A program made the position numbers and the translations under genes. 64,000 nt of DNA from NCBI RefSeq assembly GCF_024204645.1, contig NZ_CP100351.1, positions 2,754,001 through 2,818,000 on the forward strand, written 5' to 3'. The stretch comes from Desulfomicrobium sp. ZS1. GTDB lineage: Bacteria > Desulfobacterota > Desulfovibrionia > Desulfovibrionales > Desulfomicrobiaceae. Below are positions 9,745 to 18,210 of the stretch, piece after piece (the stretch's first letter is position 1; every line of letters begins with the position of its first letter). The notes beneath the pieces were generated by a model that saw nothing but the letters and a program-made list of their open reading frames with translations, was not told the origin of the DNA and did not search any database.

Positions 9745-10272
9745 ATGCGCTCACTCATACTTTTTCTCTTCCTTGCCTGCGCGACTCCACTCTGGGCCGC
9801 ACAAACCGCCCCGGCCAAAGACGTCCCGGTCAAGATCACTTCCGACACCATGACCTACACCCAGAAAGGGGATCAGGTGGTCTTCACCGGCTCCGTGTAC
9901 GTCATCCGCCAGGACATCCAGCTGTGGTCCGATACGCTGACCGTGCTCCTGGAAAAAAAGGAAGGCTCCGGCAATGCCACCCGAAGCGTGGCTGACGAGC
10001 AGGGGTCCATCAAGAAGATCATCGCCAAGGGCAACGTGCGCATCAAGGCGGACCAGGGCCGCACCGGCACCTGCGGCAAGGCGACCTACGAAGCCGACAA
10101 GGACCTCTTGACCATGGAAGACAATCCCATGCTCATGGAAGGCGCCAACAAGATCCAGGGCGAGGTCATAAAGCTCTTCATCAAAGAAAGCCGCAGTGAA
10201 GTTCTGGGCGGCAAAGGGCGGGTCGAAGCCATTTTCAACACTCCCGCAAGCAAGCCGGGGGCCGGGCAGTGA
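9745..10272 (+). CDS. lptA: LPS transport periplasmic protein LptA
   Basis: LptA forms the periplasmic bridge for LPS. A Sec signal peptide ends around residue 19 (LWA-AQ). The OstA-like domain shows repeated short strands such as KITSDTMTYTQKGDQVVFTG, where most LptA proteins have similar sequence, and VKITSD is the expected opening. At 175 residues the length is normal. The gene ends in the GTGA overlap with lptB, so bridge and ATPase are made together. Confidence 0.92.
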   Translation: MRSLILFLFLACATPLWAAQTAPAKDVPVKITSDTMTYTQKGDQVVFTGSVYVIRQDIQLWSDTLTVLLEKKEGSGNATRSVADEQGSIKKIIAKGNVRIKADQGRTGTCGKATYEADKDLLTMEDNPMLMEGANKIQGEVIKLFIKESRSEVLGGKGRVEAIFNTPASKPGAGQ

Positions 10273-10991
10273 CCACGCTGACCGGCCAGAAGCTGGCCAA
10301 GCGCTACGGGCTCAGGGATGTCGTACGCGACATCGACCTTGATGTGCGTCAGGGGGAGGTAGTTGGAGTGCTCGGTCCCAACGGGGCCGGCAAGACGACG
10401 ACCTTTTACATGCTGGCGGGCATCGTGCCGCCGACGCGGGGCCAGGTTCTTCTGGACGGCGTGGACATCACCCGCTGGCCTCTGCACAAACGGGCCCGCG
10501 CAGGCATGAGCTATCTGCCGCAGGAAAGCTCGATCTTTCGAAAACTGACCGTGCGCCAAAACCTGCAACTGATCCTGGAATACTCCGGTTTCTCCAAGGA
10601 CGAGCAGCAGCGCACGGCGGACAGGCTTCTGGACGAGCTGGGCATCACCCGTCTTGAGGGTCAACTGGCGGCCTTTCTGTCCGGTGGAGAGCGCCGCAGG
10701 CTGGAAATTGCCCGCGCCCTGATCCAGAATCCGAAATTCATTCTTCTGGACGAACCCTTCGCCGGCATCGACCCCCTGGCCGTGGACGACATCCAGACCA
10801 TCATCCAGGATCTTCGCGGCAAAGGCATCGGCGTGCTCATCTCCGACCATAATGTCCGTGAGACGCTTCAGATCTGCGACCGGGCGTACCTGGTCTACGA
10901 CGGCCAGATCATCTTGAACGGCAGCCCCGCAGAGATCGTCGCCGACCCGGGCGCACGCAAGGTGTACCTCGGCGAGGGATTCAGCCTCTGA
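10269..10991 (+). CDS. lptB: LPS export ABC transporter ATPase LptB
   Basis: The cytoplasmic ATPase that powers LPS extraction by LptFGC. Walker A is GPNGAGKTT, the signature is LSGGERRRLEIARAL, and Walker B with its glutamate is FILLDEPFAGIDPLA; the H-loop reads ISDHNVRE. It starts at a GTG overlapping the lptA stop. The length (240) is standard. lptF and lptG are not in this window. Confidence 0.95.
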   Translation: MTTLTGQKLAKRYGLRDVVRDIDLDVRQGEVVGVLGPNGAGKTTTFYMLAGIVPPTRGQVLLDGVDITRWPLHKRARAGMSYLPQESSIFRKLTVRQNLQLILEYSGFSKDEQQRTADRLLDELGITRLEGQLAAFLSGGERRRLEIARALIQNPKFILLDEPFAGIDPLAVDDIQTIIQDLRGKGIGVLISDHNVRETLQICDRAYLVYDGQIILNGSPAEIVADPGARKVYLGEGFSL

Positions 10992-11097
10992 CAGACACGA
11001 TTTTCCAAGGATTGCCAGGGCCTAACCTTTATGGCAGATTCGGTACTAGGTAGTTTTCTTGTCTGCAATCCTCTGACACGGTGAGACCACATCCATT

Positions 11098-12525
11098 ATG
11101 GGCCTTGAACTCCGACAAAACCTCAAGCTGACGCAGCAGCTGGTCATGACCCCACAGCTGCAGCAGGCTATCAAGCTGCTCCAGCTCTCCCGATTCGAGC
11201 TCCTTGAAGCCGTTCAGCAAGAGCTCTTGGAGAACCCCATGCTTGAAGAAGGGGTCAAGGAAGTTTCCGAAGAGCACGACATCCAGGCTCCGATGGAATC
11301 ACGTCCCGAAGTTTCGCACGAAGACGCGGAACTAATGCGCAACGCGGACTGGGAAAACTACCTCGGCGATTTTTCAAGCACCGCCAAGCAGGTGCAGTTC
11401 AAGGAGACCGAAGCCCTGGAAGAGATGATGTCCTACGAGGCCAGGCTCTCGGGCAAGCCATCCCTGGATGGACATCTCTTGTGGCAGCTCTGTCTGTCCA
11501 ACATCACCGAAGAAGAGGAGATGATCGGCGAAGCCATCATCGGCAACCTCGATTCCCAAGGCTATCTGATGAGCTCGGCCGAGGATATCGCCTCCGAGAC
11601 GCTCTCTCCCTTGGCCCTGGTCGAGTCCATGCTGCATCGCCTGCAGCGCTTCGACCCCGTGGGCGTTGCCGCTCGCTCGCCCAAGGAGTGCCTGCTCATC
11701 CAGCTGGAAATGCTCGGCCAGGATGATCCGATTCTCGTTTCCCTGGTGGCCGACCATCTCGAAGACATCGAAAAACGCCGCTACAAACCGCTCCTGCGCA
11801 AGTTCAAGATCCAGATGGAAGATCTGAAAGCCTATCTGGACATCATCCAGTCCCTGGACCCCATGCCCGGAGCCAGCTATGGTAGCGAGAGCACCATCTA
11901 TGTCAGCCCGGATGTTTTCGTATACGAATACGAGGGGGATTTCGTCATTGTCATGAACGACGACGGCCTGCCCAAGCTGCAGCTGAGCCCCTATTACATG
12001 GACGACATGCACCTCGCGGTCAAAGGCCCGGACCGGGAATACCTGCACGACAAGATGCGATCCGCCATGTGGCTCATGAAGAGCTTGCACCAAAGGCAAA
12101 GAACATTATATAAAGTGGTTGAAAGCATTGTCAGATTCCAGCGGGGCTTTTTCGAGCACGGGGTGACCAAGCTGAAACCACTGATTTTAAAAGATGTGGC
12201 AGACGACATTGAAATGCACGAATCCACGGTCAGCCGGATCACCACGAACAAATACGTGGCCACCCCGCATGGCATCATGGAACTGAAATTTTTCTTCAAC
12301 TCCGCGCTGGAAATGGATGACGGCACCCAGGTCGGCTCCGAGTCGGTCAAAGCCATCATCAAGAAGATGGTCAGCGAGGAGGACCCCAAGCATCCCTTCA
12401 GCGATGAAAAGATCGCGGCGGTGCTGAAGGAAACACTGGATGTGAACATCGCCCGGCGCACCGTCGCCAAGTATCGCGCGGTGCTGGGGATAGATTCTTC
12501 ATCCAAGCGAAAACAAGTTTTTTGA
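11098..12525 (+). CDS. rpoN: RNA polymerase sigma-54 factor
   Basis: RpoN directs transcription from -24/-12 promoters with enhancer-binding activators. Region I is Gln/Leu-rich (LKLTQQLVMTPQLQQAIKLL), region II is acidic, and the C-terminus carries the DNA-binding domain with the RpoN box ARRTVAKYR. Length 475 is typical. It lies in the conserved order lptB-rpoN-hpf-ptsN-rapZ. At least one strong and one possible -24/-12 promoter occur elsewhere in this window (47829 and 28587). Confidence 0.96.
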   Translation: MGLELRQNLKLTQQLVMTPQLQQAIKLLQLSRFELLEAVQQELLENPMLEEGVKEVSEEHDIQAPMESRPEVSHEDAELMRNADWENYLGDFSSTAKQVQFKETEALEEMMSYEARLSGKPSLDGHLLWQLCLSNITEEEEMIGEAIIGNLDSQGYLMSSAEDIASETLSPLALVESMLHRLQRFDPVGVAARSPKECLLIQLEMLGQDDPILVSLVADHLEDIEKRRYKPLLRKFKIQMEDLKAYLDIIQSLDPMPGASYGSESTIYVSPDVFVYEYEGDFVIVMNDDGLPKLQLSPYYMDDMHLAVKGPDREYLHDKMRSAMWLMKSLHQRQRTLYKVVESIVRFQRGFFEHGVTKLKPLILKDVADDIEMHESTVSRITTNKYVATPHGIMELKFFFNSALEMDDGTQVGSESVKAIIKKMVSEEDPKHPFSDEKIAAVLKETLDVNIARRTVAKYRAVLGIDSSSKRKQVF

Positions 12526-12593
12526 CACCCCGCCCTCGGGCCGCTCCGCTTGGACGGACCACGGGCTGACCCTCAACAATCGAGGAGGCTTCC

Positions 12594-13139
12594 ATGAGGA
12601 TTACCTTCAATTTCAAAAACTTCGATCCTTCCGACCATTTGCGCAAATACGCCAAGGACCGCTTCGGCAAGCTCGCCAAATACATGTCCGGCACGCCCGA
12701 CGCCGACCTGCAGGTCAACCTCGAAGTGGAGAAATTCCGGCATATTGCCGATATAGTGCTGACGGGCAAGAATGTGCATATCTCCGCCCGCGAAGACAGC
12801 GAGGACATGTACTCCACCGTCGACATGGTCTGGGACAAGCTTGAAGCCCAGATGCGCAAGACCCGCGACAAGGACAAGAGCCGTCGCAAAGGCGGCAGCG
12901 ACAGCCCTCGCATGGACGCCGGCGGTTTTGACGACGACGCGGACGCCAAGCGCAAGCCCGTTATCCAAAAGACCGAAGACGACTTCTCGCCCAAGCCCAT
13001 GATCGTTGAAGAAGCCGCCCTGCAGCTCGAAAGCACGGACAACGAATTCCTTGTTTTCCTCAACGCGGAAAGTGAAAGGATCAATGTCATCTATCGTCGC
13101 AAAACCGGAGACTTCGGTTTGATCGACCCCGGGGTATAG
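12594..13139 (+). CDS. hpf: Ribosome hibernation promoting factor, long form
   Basis: The N-terminal domain (about residues 1-100, starting MRITFNFKNFDPSDHLRKYA) matches the S30AE/YfiA ribosome-binding fold. A charged linker (residues 100-125) leads to a C-terminal dimerisation domain ending with FLVFLNAESERINVIYRRKTGDFGLIDP split over two strands. The long form forms 100S ribosome dimers on its own. A GAGGAGG ribosome-binding site precedes the ATG. It sits between rpoN and ptsN. Confidence 0.92.
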   Translation: MRITFNFKNFDPSDHLRKYAKDRFGKLAKYMSGTPDADLQVNLEVEKFRHIADIVLTGKNVHISAREDSEDMYSTVDMVWDKLEAQMRKTRDKDKSRRKGGSDSPRMDAGGFDDDADAKRKPVIQKTEDDFSPKPMIVEEAALQLESTDNEFLVFLNAESERINVIYRRKTGDFGLIDPGV

Positions 13140-13142
13140 GGA

Positions 13143-13592
13143 ATGAAGCTTGCTGAATACCTGGACAAGGATTTGATCATCTCCGACCTCTCGGCCAGGA
13201 CCAAACCCGAGGTCCTGGCCGAACTCGTTTCGCGGCTGTCGGCCAAATACCCCGATCTTGACCCCAAACGCGTGACCCAGGTCCTCATGGATCGGGAACT
13301 GCTCGGAACCACGGGCATCGGGGATGGAATAGCCATACCTCATGGCAAGCTGGACAGTATCGATCAGGTTCTGGTCATTGTCGGCCGCAGCCACGAAGGA
13401 GTAGATTTTGCCAGTCTGGACCACAAGCCGGCCAGCATCTTTTTCACGGTGCTGGCCCCTTCAAGCGTGGTCGGCCTGCATTTGAAACTTCTGGCCACGG
13501 TCTCCCGCCTGCTAAAAGACAGCTCGTTCCGTCAGGCCTTTACCAACTCTCCCGGCCAGGAAGGACTGTGGCAACTGCTGCAGACCGTCTAG
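13143..13592 (+). CDS. ptsN: Nitrogen-type PTS EIIA (PtsN)
   Basis: A regulatory phosphotransferase protein with a PTS EIIA type-2 fold. The phosphorylated His lies in TGIGDGIAIPHGK around residue 65. The length (149) is normal for PtsN. It starts three bases after hpf and precedes rapZ and a mannose-type PTS, a neighbourhood where these proteins usually serve regulation rather than sugar uptake. Confidence 0.92.
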   Translation: MKLAEYLDKDLIISDLSARTKPEVLAELVSRLSAKYPDLDPKRVTQVLMDRELLGTTGIGDGIAIPHGKLDSIDQVLVIVGRSHEGVDFASLDHKPASIFFTVLAPSSVVGLHLKLLATVSRLLKDSSFRQAFTNSPGQEGLWQLLQTV

Positions 13593-13619
13593 GCCGAACG
13601 AACCTGTCCGGAGAACTCC

Positions 13620-14507
13620 ATGCAGCTGGAATCTGAACAGAAAAACGTGGTCATTGTCTCCGGCATGTCCGGTTCAGGCAAAAGCACGGCGCTCAAGGTC
13701 TTCGAGGACATGGGCTTTTTCTGTGTCGATGGGCTTCCGGCGCGCATGGCCCCGGCCCTCATCGAGCTATTCTTCAATTCCTCGGCCAAGGACTACCCCG
13801 GACTGGCCATGGGCATGGACCTGCGCCAACCCGATTTCGTAGGGCAGTGGAAGGAAGTGCTGCTTGATATCCAGAAGTTTTCCGTGCGGCCGACGGTCAT
13901 CTTCACGGATTCTTCCAACCAGGTTCTGCTGCGCAGATACGCCACCACCCGCCGCCCGCATCCCCTGACCTCGGGCAACCTCGGTCTGGAAGGGGCGCTG
14001 GAGAGGGAGCGGGAAATACTCGAGCCCATCCGCACCCAGGCGGATCTGGTCATCGACACATCGCATTATTCGGTGCACGATCTGCGCCGGGTCATTCAGG
14101 ACAAATGGGAGAGCCTCTCCTCCCGCAGCCAGGGCATGCGGGTGCACCTGATCTCGTTCGGCTTCAAGTACGGCGCCCCGACCGAGGCGGACAACGTCAC
14201 GGACCTGCGCTTTCTGCCGAACCCCTATTTCGACGAGGCGCTGCGACCCATGTCCGGAAAGGATGAGGCCATCGCCAACTACGTACTGGGCAGCAACCCC
14301 GGCCGCGAGTATCTGCGCAGACTTCTTGAATTTCTGGATTTTGCCCTGCCGCTCTATGCGACGGAAGGGCGCTACCGTTTGACCATGGCCTTCGGCTGTA
14401 CGGGCGGCCGCCATCGTTCCGTGGCCGTGACCGAGGCCGTGCTGGCACATCTGCGCGGTCAGGGTTTCAATGTATCTGTCGAACATCGGCATTTCAGTCT
14501 TGGATAA
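13620..14507 (+). CDS. rapZ: RNase adapter / nucleotide-binding protein RapZ
   Basis: A P-loop protein with Walker A GMSGSGKSTAL near residue 15 and the conserved C-terminal GCTGGRHRSVAV segment that binds small RNA or signalling nucleotides in E. coli RapZ. At 295 residues it is slightly longer than the E. coli protein (284). In gamma-proteobacteria it targets GlmZ RNA to RNase E; whether that holds here is unknown. It is flanked by ptsN and PTS genes as in many proteobacteria. Confidence 0.92.
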   Translation: MQLESEQKNVVIVSGMSGSGKSTALKVFEDMGFFCVDGLPARMAPALIELFFNSSAKDYPGLAMGMDLRQPDFVGQWKEVLLDIQKFSVRPTVIFTDSSNQVLLRRYATTRRPHPLTSGNLGLEGALEREREILEPIRTQADLVIDTSHYSVHDLRRVIQDKWESLSSRSQGMRVHLISFGFKYGAPTEADNVTDLRFLPNPYFDEALRPMSGKDEAIANYVLGSNPGREYLRRLLEFLDFALPLYATEGRYRLTMAFGCTGGRHRSVAVTEAVLAHLRGQGFNVSVEHRHFSLG

Positions 14508-14519
14508 TCTGGAGGAGTA

Positions 14520-14930
14520 ATGGTTGGAGTGATCGTGGTGACCCATGGCCAGTTTGGCAAATACCTGCTTGAAGCGGCCCAGACGATTTTGGGACCGCAG
14601 GAGCAGTGCGCCCACATAGCTGTGGAAGGAACCGTGGAAATGAGCGCCTTGCTCTCGGATCTCAAACAAACCGTCAAACAGATGGAAACAGGCGACGGCG
14701 TGATCATCCTGACCGACATGTTCGGGGGCACTCCGTCCAATATCAGCCTGTCTCTTTTGCAACCGGGCAAAGTCGACGTCCTGACCGGCGCCAACCTGCC
14801 CATGCTGCTCAGAATCCTGGGAATGCGCACCCAGGACCTGTCCCAACTGGCCACGGACGCCAAAAACGCGGCCATTCAGGGCATTGTTGTCGCCGGCGAA
14901 GTATTGACCCGCAAAATCACCGAGGCGTAA
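14520..14930 (+). CDS. PTS mannose/fructose-type EIIA component
   Basis: A 136-residue cytoplasmic EIIA of the mannose superfamily. The active His is in VVTHGQFGKYLLEAA (about residue 9), and the conserved DMFGGTPSN loop follows around residue 65. It accepts phosphate from HPr and passes it to EIIB. HPr and enzyme I genes are not present here. A GGAGG ribosome-binding site lies upstream. It is the first of three linked PTS genes. Confidence 0.92.
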   Translation: MVGVIVVTHGQFGKYLLEAAQTILGPQEQCAHIAVEGTVEMSALLSDLKQTVKQMETGDGVIILTDMFGGTPSNISLSLLQPGKVDVLTGANLPMLLRILGMRTQDLSQLATDAKNAAIQGIVVAGEVLTRKITEA

Positions 14931-14932
14931 GA

Positions 14933-15397
14933 GTGCTCTGGTTCCGTATCGACAACCGACTCGTCCACGGCCAGATCATCGAGGCCTGGCTACCGCACAT
15001 CAGGGCCAAAACCCTGCTGGTGGTTAACGACGACCTCGCCGCCGATGAATTGCGGCAGGAAATCATGAGCCTGGCCGTTCCGAGCAGCATCTCCTTTCTA
15101 TGCTGTCCGGTGTCCGAAGCTGCTACGATGTTGAAAAGCATCCGCACGAAAAACCCGGACCATCATGTGCTGATTCTTTTTTCCGACTGCGTCGATGCCA
15201 AAACCGCACACATGTCCGGGCTGTCCTTTTCCCTGGTCAACATCGGCAATCTGCATTACGGACCGGGCAAAGAGCAGGTTTGCGAGCACATTGCCCTGGG
15301 AGCGGAAGACCGCTCCTGCCTGAAGTATTTCACCGATCACGGCGTGGAAATCGACTTCCGCTGCGTGCCATCGGCAACGGCCAAGATTACTTTATGA
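14933..15397 (+). CDS. PTS mannose-type EIIB component
   Basis: The protein begins VLWFRIDNRLVHGQIIEAWL from a GTG at 14933; the His of RLVHGQ is the phosphorylation site of the EIIB-Man/Sor family. The length (154) is standard. The start lies two bases after the EIIA stop, so translation is coupled. The EIIA-EIIB pair could still exchange phosphate even if the following EIIC is not made. Confidence 0.9.
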   Translation: MLWFRIDNRLVHGQIIEAWLPHIRAKTLLVVNDDLAADELRQEIMSLAVPSSISFLCCPVSEAATMLKSIRTKNPDHHVLILFSDCVDAKTAHMSGLSFSLVNIGNLHYGPGKEQVCEHIALGAEDRSCLKYFTDHGVEIDFRCVPSATAKITL

Positions 15398-15422
15398 TGA
15401 AAACGTCTCAACCCAAATCGGC

Positions 15423-16102
15423 ATGGTAAGCACTCACGACCTCATCCTGTTGGCCGGAGGAAGTTTTTTTTTGCCCTCCTGTCCCTGACCCGGGTCGCCA
15501 TTGACCTCGGCTTCATCCATCGTCCGCTTTTCGCCGCCCTGCTCTGGGCGGGACTGTCCTTCAACCTCCAGCCGGCTTTAAGCGCGGGCATTTTCTTCGA
15601 ACTGCTCTGGCTTGATCTGTTCCCGGCCGGAACCTACATCCCGCCCCAGGCGCTCTTTTCCCTGGCCGCCACGCTGACCATTCTGGCCTGCCTGCCGGAT
15701 GCCGACATGCGCACTACCGTGCTGGTCGTCATCGCGACCCTGCCTCTGGCCTACCTTGGCGCGTGGGTCGAACAACTCTTCCGCAAACGGCAAAACGCCG
15801 GCTATAACCAACTTTTGACCTGGAACCGCAAGGGCAGCACAAGCATCTTCGCGCCGCACCGGCTCACCGTAAGGGCTTTGGTAGAATTTTTCCTGCTCAA
15901 TTTTTCCCTCTTTTGGCTCTGCCTGCTGCCGCTCTTGATCGGCCTGAAAACTGTCCGGCCCTGGATTGCCGGAGGTCCGCAGCCAACGTGGACCATGCTC
16001 TGGATCGCAGCTTGCGCCGGGGCCATTCTCGCTCTGCGTGTACGCAAGGCCTACGCTTTGGCCGCTGTCAGCCTACTTCTCGGCGTCCTCTTTGGTCTGT
16101 GA
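15423..16102 (+). pseudogene. PTS mannose-type EIIC component, frame broken at T9 run
   Basis: The frame from the ATG at 15423 runs MVSTHDLILLAGGSFF and meets a stop at 15486. A second frame, open from the base after a run of nine T (15464-15472), encodes the rest of a polytopic membrane protein ending in SLLLGVLFGL. Joining the two by a -1 shift at the T run gives about 226 residues with several hydrophobic segments, the size and topology of EIIC-Man. Explanations are a sequencing error, a real mutation, transcriptional slippage or programmed frameshifting. No EIID gene follows, although mannose-type systems normally need one. Confidence 0.7.
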
Positions 16103-16118
16103 CCCTTAATGTTCTCTC

Positions 16119-16147
16119 TTGGCAGCCGCGAATAATTGTGATATTTA
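16119..16147 (+). promoter_or_regulatory. Sigma-70-type promoter of ppaC
   Basis: TTGGCA at 16119-16124 and TATTTA at 16142-16147 have a 17-base spacer. The predicted start is about 40 bases upstream of the ppaC ATG, which has a perfect AGGAGG. Together with the terminator behind ppaC this makes a self-contained transcript. Confidence 0.5.
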
Positions 16148-16192
16148 GCACAATGTCTTTGTTTGCCAATAAACCCTTGTAGGAGGAATACC

Positions 16193-17113
16193 ATGTCCGT
16201 TTATGTTTTTGGTCACAAGAATCCCGATTCCGATACCGTTTGCAGCGCCATCGCGCTGGCCGACCTGAAGAGCAAGCTCGGCGTAGCCTGCACCCCCACC
16301 GCCCAGGGCGAACTGGCCCCCGAGACCAAGTTCATCCTTGAGAAGTTCGGCGTTGCCGCTCCCGCCGTAAAGACCGAATATGCCGGCGAGAAAGTTTTCC
16401 TGGTCGACACCTCCGACCTGGCTCAGCTGCCCGACGACATCAAGCAGGCTGAAGTGCTCGGCATCGTCGACCACCACAAGCTGGGCGACCTGACCACCTC
16501 CAGCCCCCTGGAATGCTGGATCTGGCCCGTTGGCTGCACCGCCACCGTTCTGACCGCCATGTACAAGTTCCACGGCGTTGAAGTTCCCAAGAACATCGCC
16601 GGCATCATGCTCTGCGCCATTCTGAGCGACACCGTCATCTTCAAGTCCCCGACCTGCACCCCGGCCGACAAGGAAGCCGCTGCCGAACTGGGCAAGATCG
16701 CCGGCATCTCCGACTTGGCCGCCCTGGGCATGGAAATGTTCAAGGTCAAGTCCGCCGTTGAAGGCACCCCGGCCCGCGAGCTGGTTCTGCGCGACTACAA
16801 AGATTTCAACATGAACGGCACCAAGGTCGGCATCGGCCAGCTGGAAGTCGTCGATCTGTCCATCCTCGACGCCGTCAAGGGCGACCTGGCCGCCGACATC
16901 AAGGCCCTGAAGGCCGAGAAGGGCAACCACTCCATTTTCCTGCTGCTGACCGACATCATGAAGGAAGGCTCCGAGATCCTGATCGCCTCCGACGACGCCG
17001 CCGTGGTCGAGAAGGCCTTCGGCGTCAAGCCCGTGGACGGAAAGGCATGGCTGCCCAAAGTCATGTCCCGCAAAAAGGACGTTGTGCCCAAGTTCGAAAA
17101 GGCTTTCGCCTAA
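16193..17113 (+). CDS. ppaC: Manganese-dependent inorganic pyrophosphatase (family II)
   Basis: A DHH-superfamily pyrophosphatase that hydrolyses PPi, pulling forward biosynthesis and, in sulfate reducers, sulfate activation. Metal-binding motifs are visible: FGHKNPDSDT, LVDTSD and GIVDHHKLGD, with a C-terminal DHHA2 domain ending in RKKD. No CBS insert is present (306 residues). I chose the ATG at 16193 because AGGAGG lies seven bases upstream. Codon use is unusually uniform (GCC, CTG, AAG, GGC), suggesting very high expression. Confidence 0.95.
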   Translation: MSVYVFGHKNPDSDTVCSAIALADLKSKLGVACTPTAQGELAPETKFILEKFGVAAPAVKTEYAGEKVFLVDTSDLAQLPDDIKQAEVLGIVDHHKLGDLTTSSPLECWIWPVGCTATVLTAMYKFHGVEVPKNIAGIMLCAILSDTVIFKSPTCTPADKEAAAELGKIAGISDLAALGMEMFKVKSAVEGTPARELVLRDYKDFNMNGTKVGIGQLEVVDLSILDAVKGDLAADIKALKAEKGNHSIFLLLTDIMKEGSEILIASDDAAVVEKAFGVKPVDGKAWLPKVMSRKKDVVPKFEKAFA

Positions 17114-17132
17114 GCCTTGGTTTTTTGAATGC

Positions 17133-17166
17133 AAAAAGCCCGTCCAGGTTCGCCTGGGCGGGCTTT
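17133..17166 (+). terminator. Terminator of ppaC
   Basis: A 15-base-pair stem (AAAAGCCCG-t-CCAGG with CCTGG-g-CGGGCTTTT) closed by a TTCG tetraloop starts 20 bases after the ppaC stop. Confidence 0.88.
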
Positions 17167-17252
17167 TCATATTCCATCTGACCAGGTCCCTTGACCAAGG
17201 ACGCCTGCTTCACTAGGTCTATTAAGACAACGACGCATACTGGGGGGTACCC

Positions 17253-17459
17253 ATGATTGATCTGCATCCCAGCTATCTTGTGGACGAACAGGCACAGCGA
17301 AAGGCGGTGGTTTTGTCCATTAAAGAATGGACCCACGTCCTTGAGGCTTTGGAAGAACTGGATGACATCCGGATGTATGATGAAGCCAAAGCCCGAAAAG
17401 ACCAAGCCGTCCCACTCGAAAAAATTCTCCAGGAATCTTTAGCTGACTACTCTTCATGA
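17253..17459 (+). CDS. Antitoxin of a RelBE/ParDE-like pair
   Basis: A 68-residue acidic protein that begins MIDLHPSYLVDEQAQRKAVV and contains a helical segment with LEALEELDDIRMYDEAKA, the usual shape of RelB/Phd-type antitoxins that precede a RelE toxin. Its stop codon overlaps the ATG of the toxin gene (ATGA). Because that toxin carries an internal stop, this antitoxin may be an orphan in practice. Confidence 0.7.
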   Translation: MIDLHPSYLVDEQAQRKAVVLSIKEWTHVLEALEELDDIRMYDEAKARKDQAVPLEKILQESLADYSS

Positions 17460-17713
17460 CGTACCGCGTCGAAATTCTGCGCTCGGCAGCCAAAGAACTG
17501 CAACGGATTCATCCTGACGACCGCGTAAGAATCATTGCCGCCCTGCAAAACCTGGCCACCGATCCTCGCCCGTCCGGCAGTAAAAAACTCACCAACCGCC
17601 CAGCATAGCGTATACGCATTGGCGCATACCGTATCATTTATGAGATTCATGACCGGGAACTGATGGTTTTGATTGTAGCCACAGGCAAACGAAGCGAAAT
17701 ATACCGGACCTGA
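17456..17713 (+). pseudogene. RelE-family toxin, inactivated by in-frame TAG
   Basis: The frame from the ATG at 17456 encodes MTYRVEILRSAAKELQRI and stops at codon 51 (TAG, 17606-17608). The same frame then continues without a shift through RIRIGAYRIIYEIHDRELM to the natural TGA at 17711. RelE/ParE toxins normally have a Trp just before RIRIG, so a single TGG-to-TAG change is the simplest explanation. The lost half contains the conserved RIIYEI strand and terminal basic residues, so the short product should be inactive unless the stop is suppressed. Confidence 0.8.
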
Positions 17714-17754
17714 TCGTGTGGCGGGTCCAGTCTTCCGTACCGCGCACGCGCTGT

Positions 17755-17832
17755 GTCATTCCCGCGAAGGCGGGAATCCATCTTGCTTCCCGTGCAACCA
17801 AATGCATGGATTCCCGCCTTCGCGGGAATGAC
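17755..17832. repeat. Paired dRS3-like inverted repeats
   Basis: Two copies of GTCATTCCCGCGAAGGCGGG-type sequence face each other (17755-17780 and 17807-17832). Each contains ATTCCC-N8-GGGAAT, the pattern known as dRS3 in Neisseria and common in many proteobacterial intergenic regions. The pair can form one long hairpin. A related pair lies at 20701-20777. Confidence 0.8.
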
Positions 17833-17907
17833 GTTGAGGCAGGGCACGAGGCCTTGACTTGGTCCGAACGCTTGCACACCTATCGAAAAACAAACCTTAT
17901 CCGGGAG

Positions 17908-18210
17908 TCACTGAGGGGTGTGGCGGTTGTCTCGGACAGGGGGAGATTCAAGACAGTAGTTGCCTCGCACTCTCATTCGTCAGACATGCATTCATTCCAA
18001 ATTTTCGTTCAGCCATTCTTCGAAAAACCCGAACACAGGAGTCGCAGCGGGGTGTGGCGGTTGTTTCGGGCAGGGGGAGATTCAAGACTGTGGCTGCCGC
18101 GCACTCTCGTTCATCAGACATGCATTTATTTCAAATTTCCGCTCATCCACTCTTTGAAAACCCGAACACAGGAGTCGCAGCGGGGTGTGGCGGTTGTCCC
18201 GGACAGGGGC
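17908..18210. repeat. Tandem repeat, about 133 bp, 2.3 copies
   Basis: The segment beginning with GGGGTGTGGCGGTTGT recurs at 17915, 18049 and 18182, giving periods of 134 and 133 bases. Units share long stretches such as AGATTCAAGAC and the ATGCATT-CAAATTT region, with scattered substitutions. The third copy is truncated and supplies the left outer arm of the hairpin element that follows. Frames through it are open but do not look like a known protein. Confidence 0.8.

Noticed and set aside
17908-18210. CRISPR array
   Set aside because: Units of about 133 bp have no short repeat/variable spacer structure and there are no cas genes.
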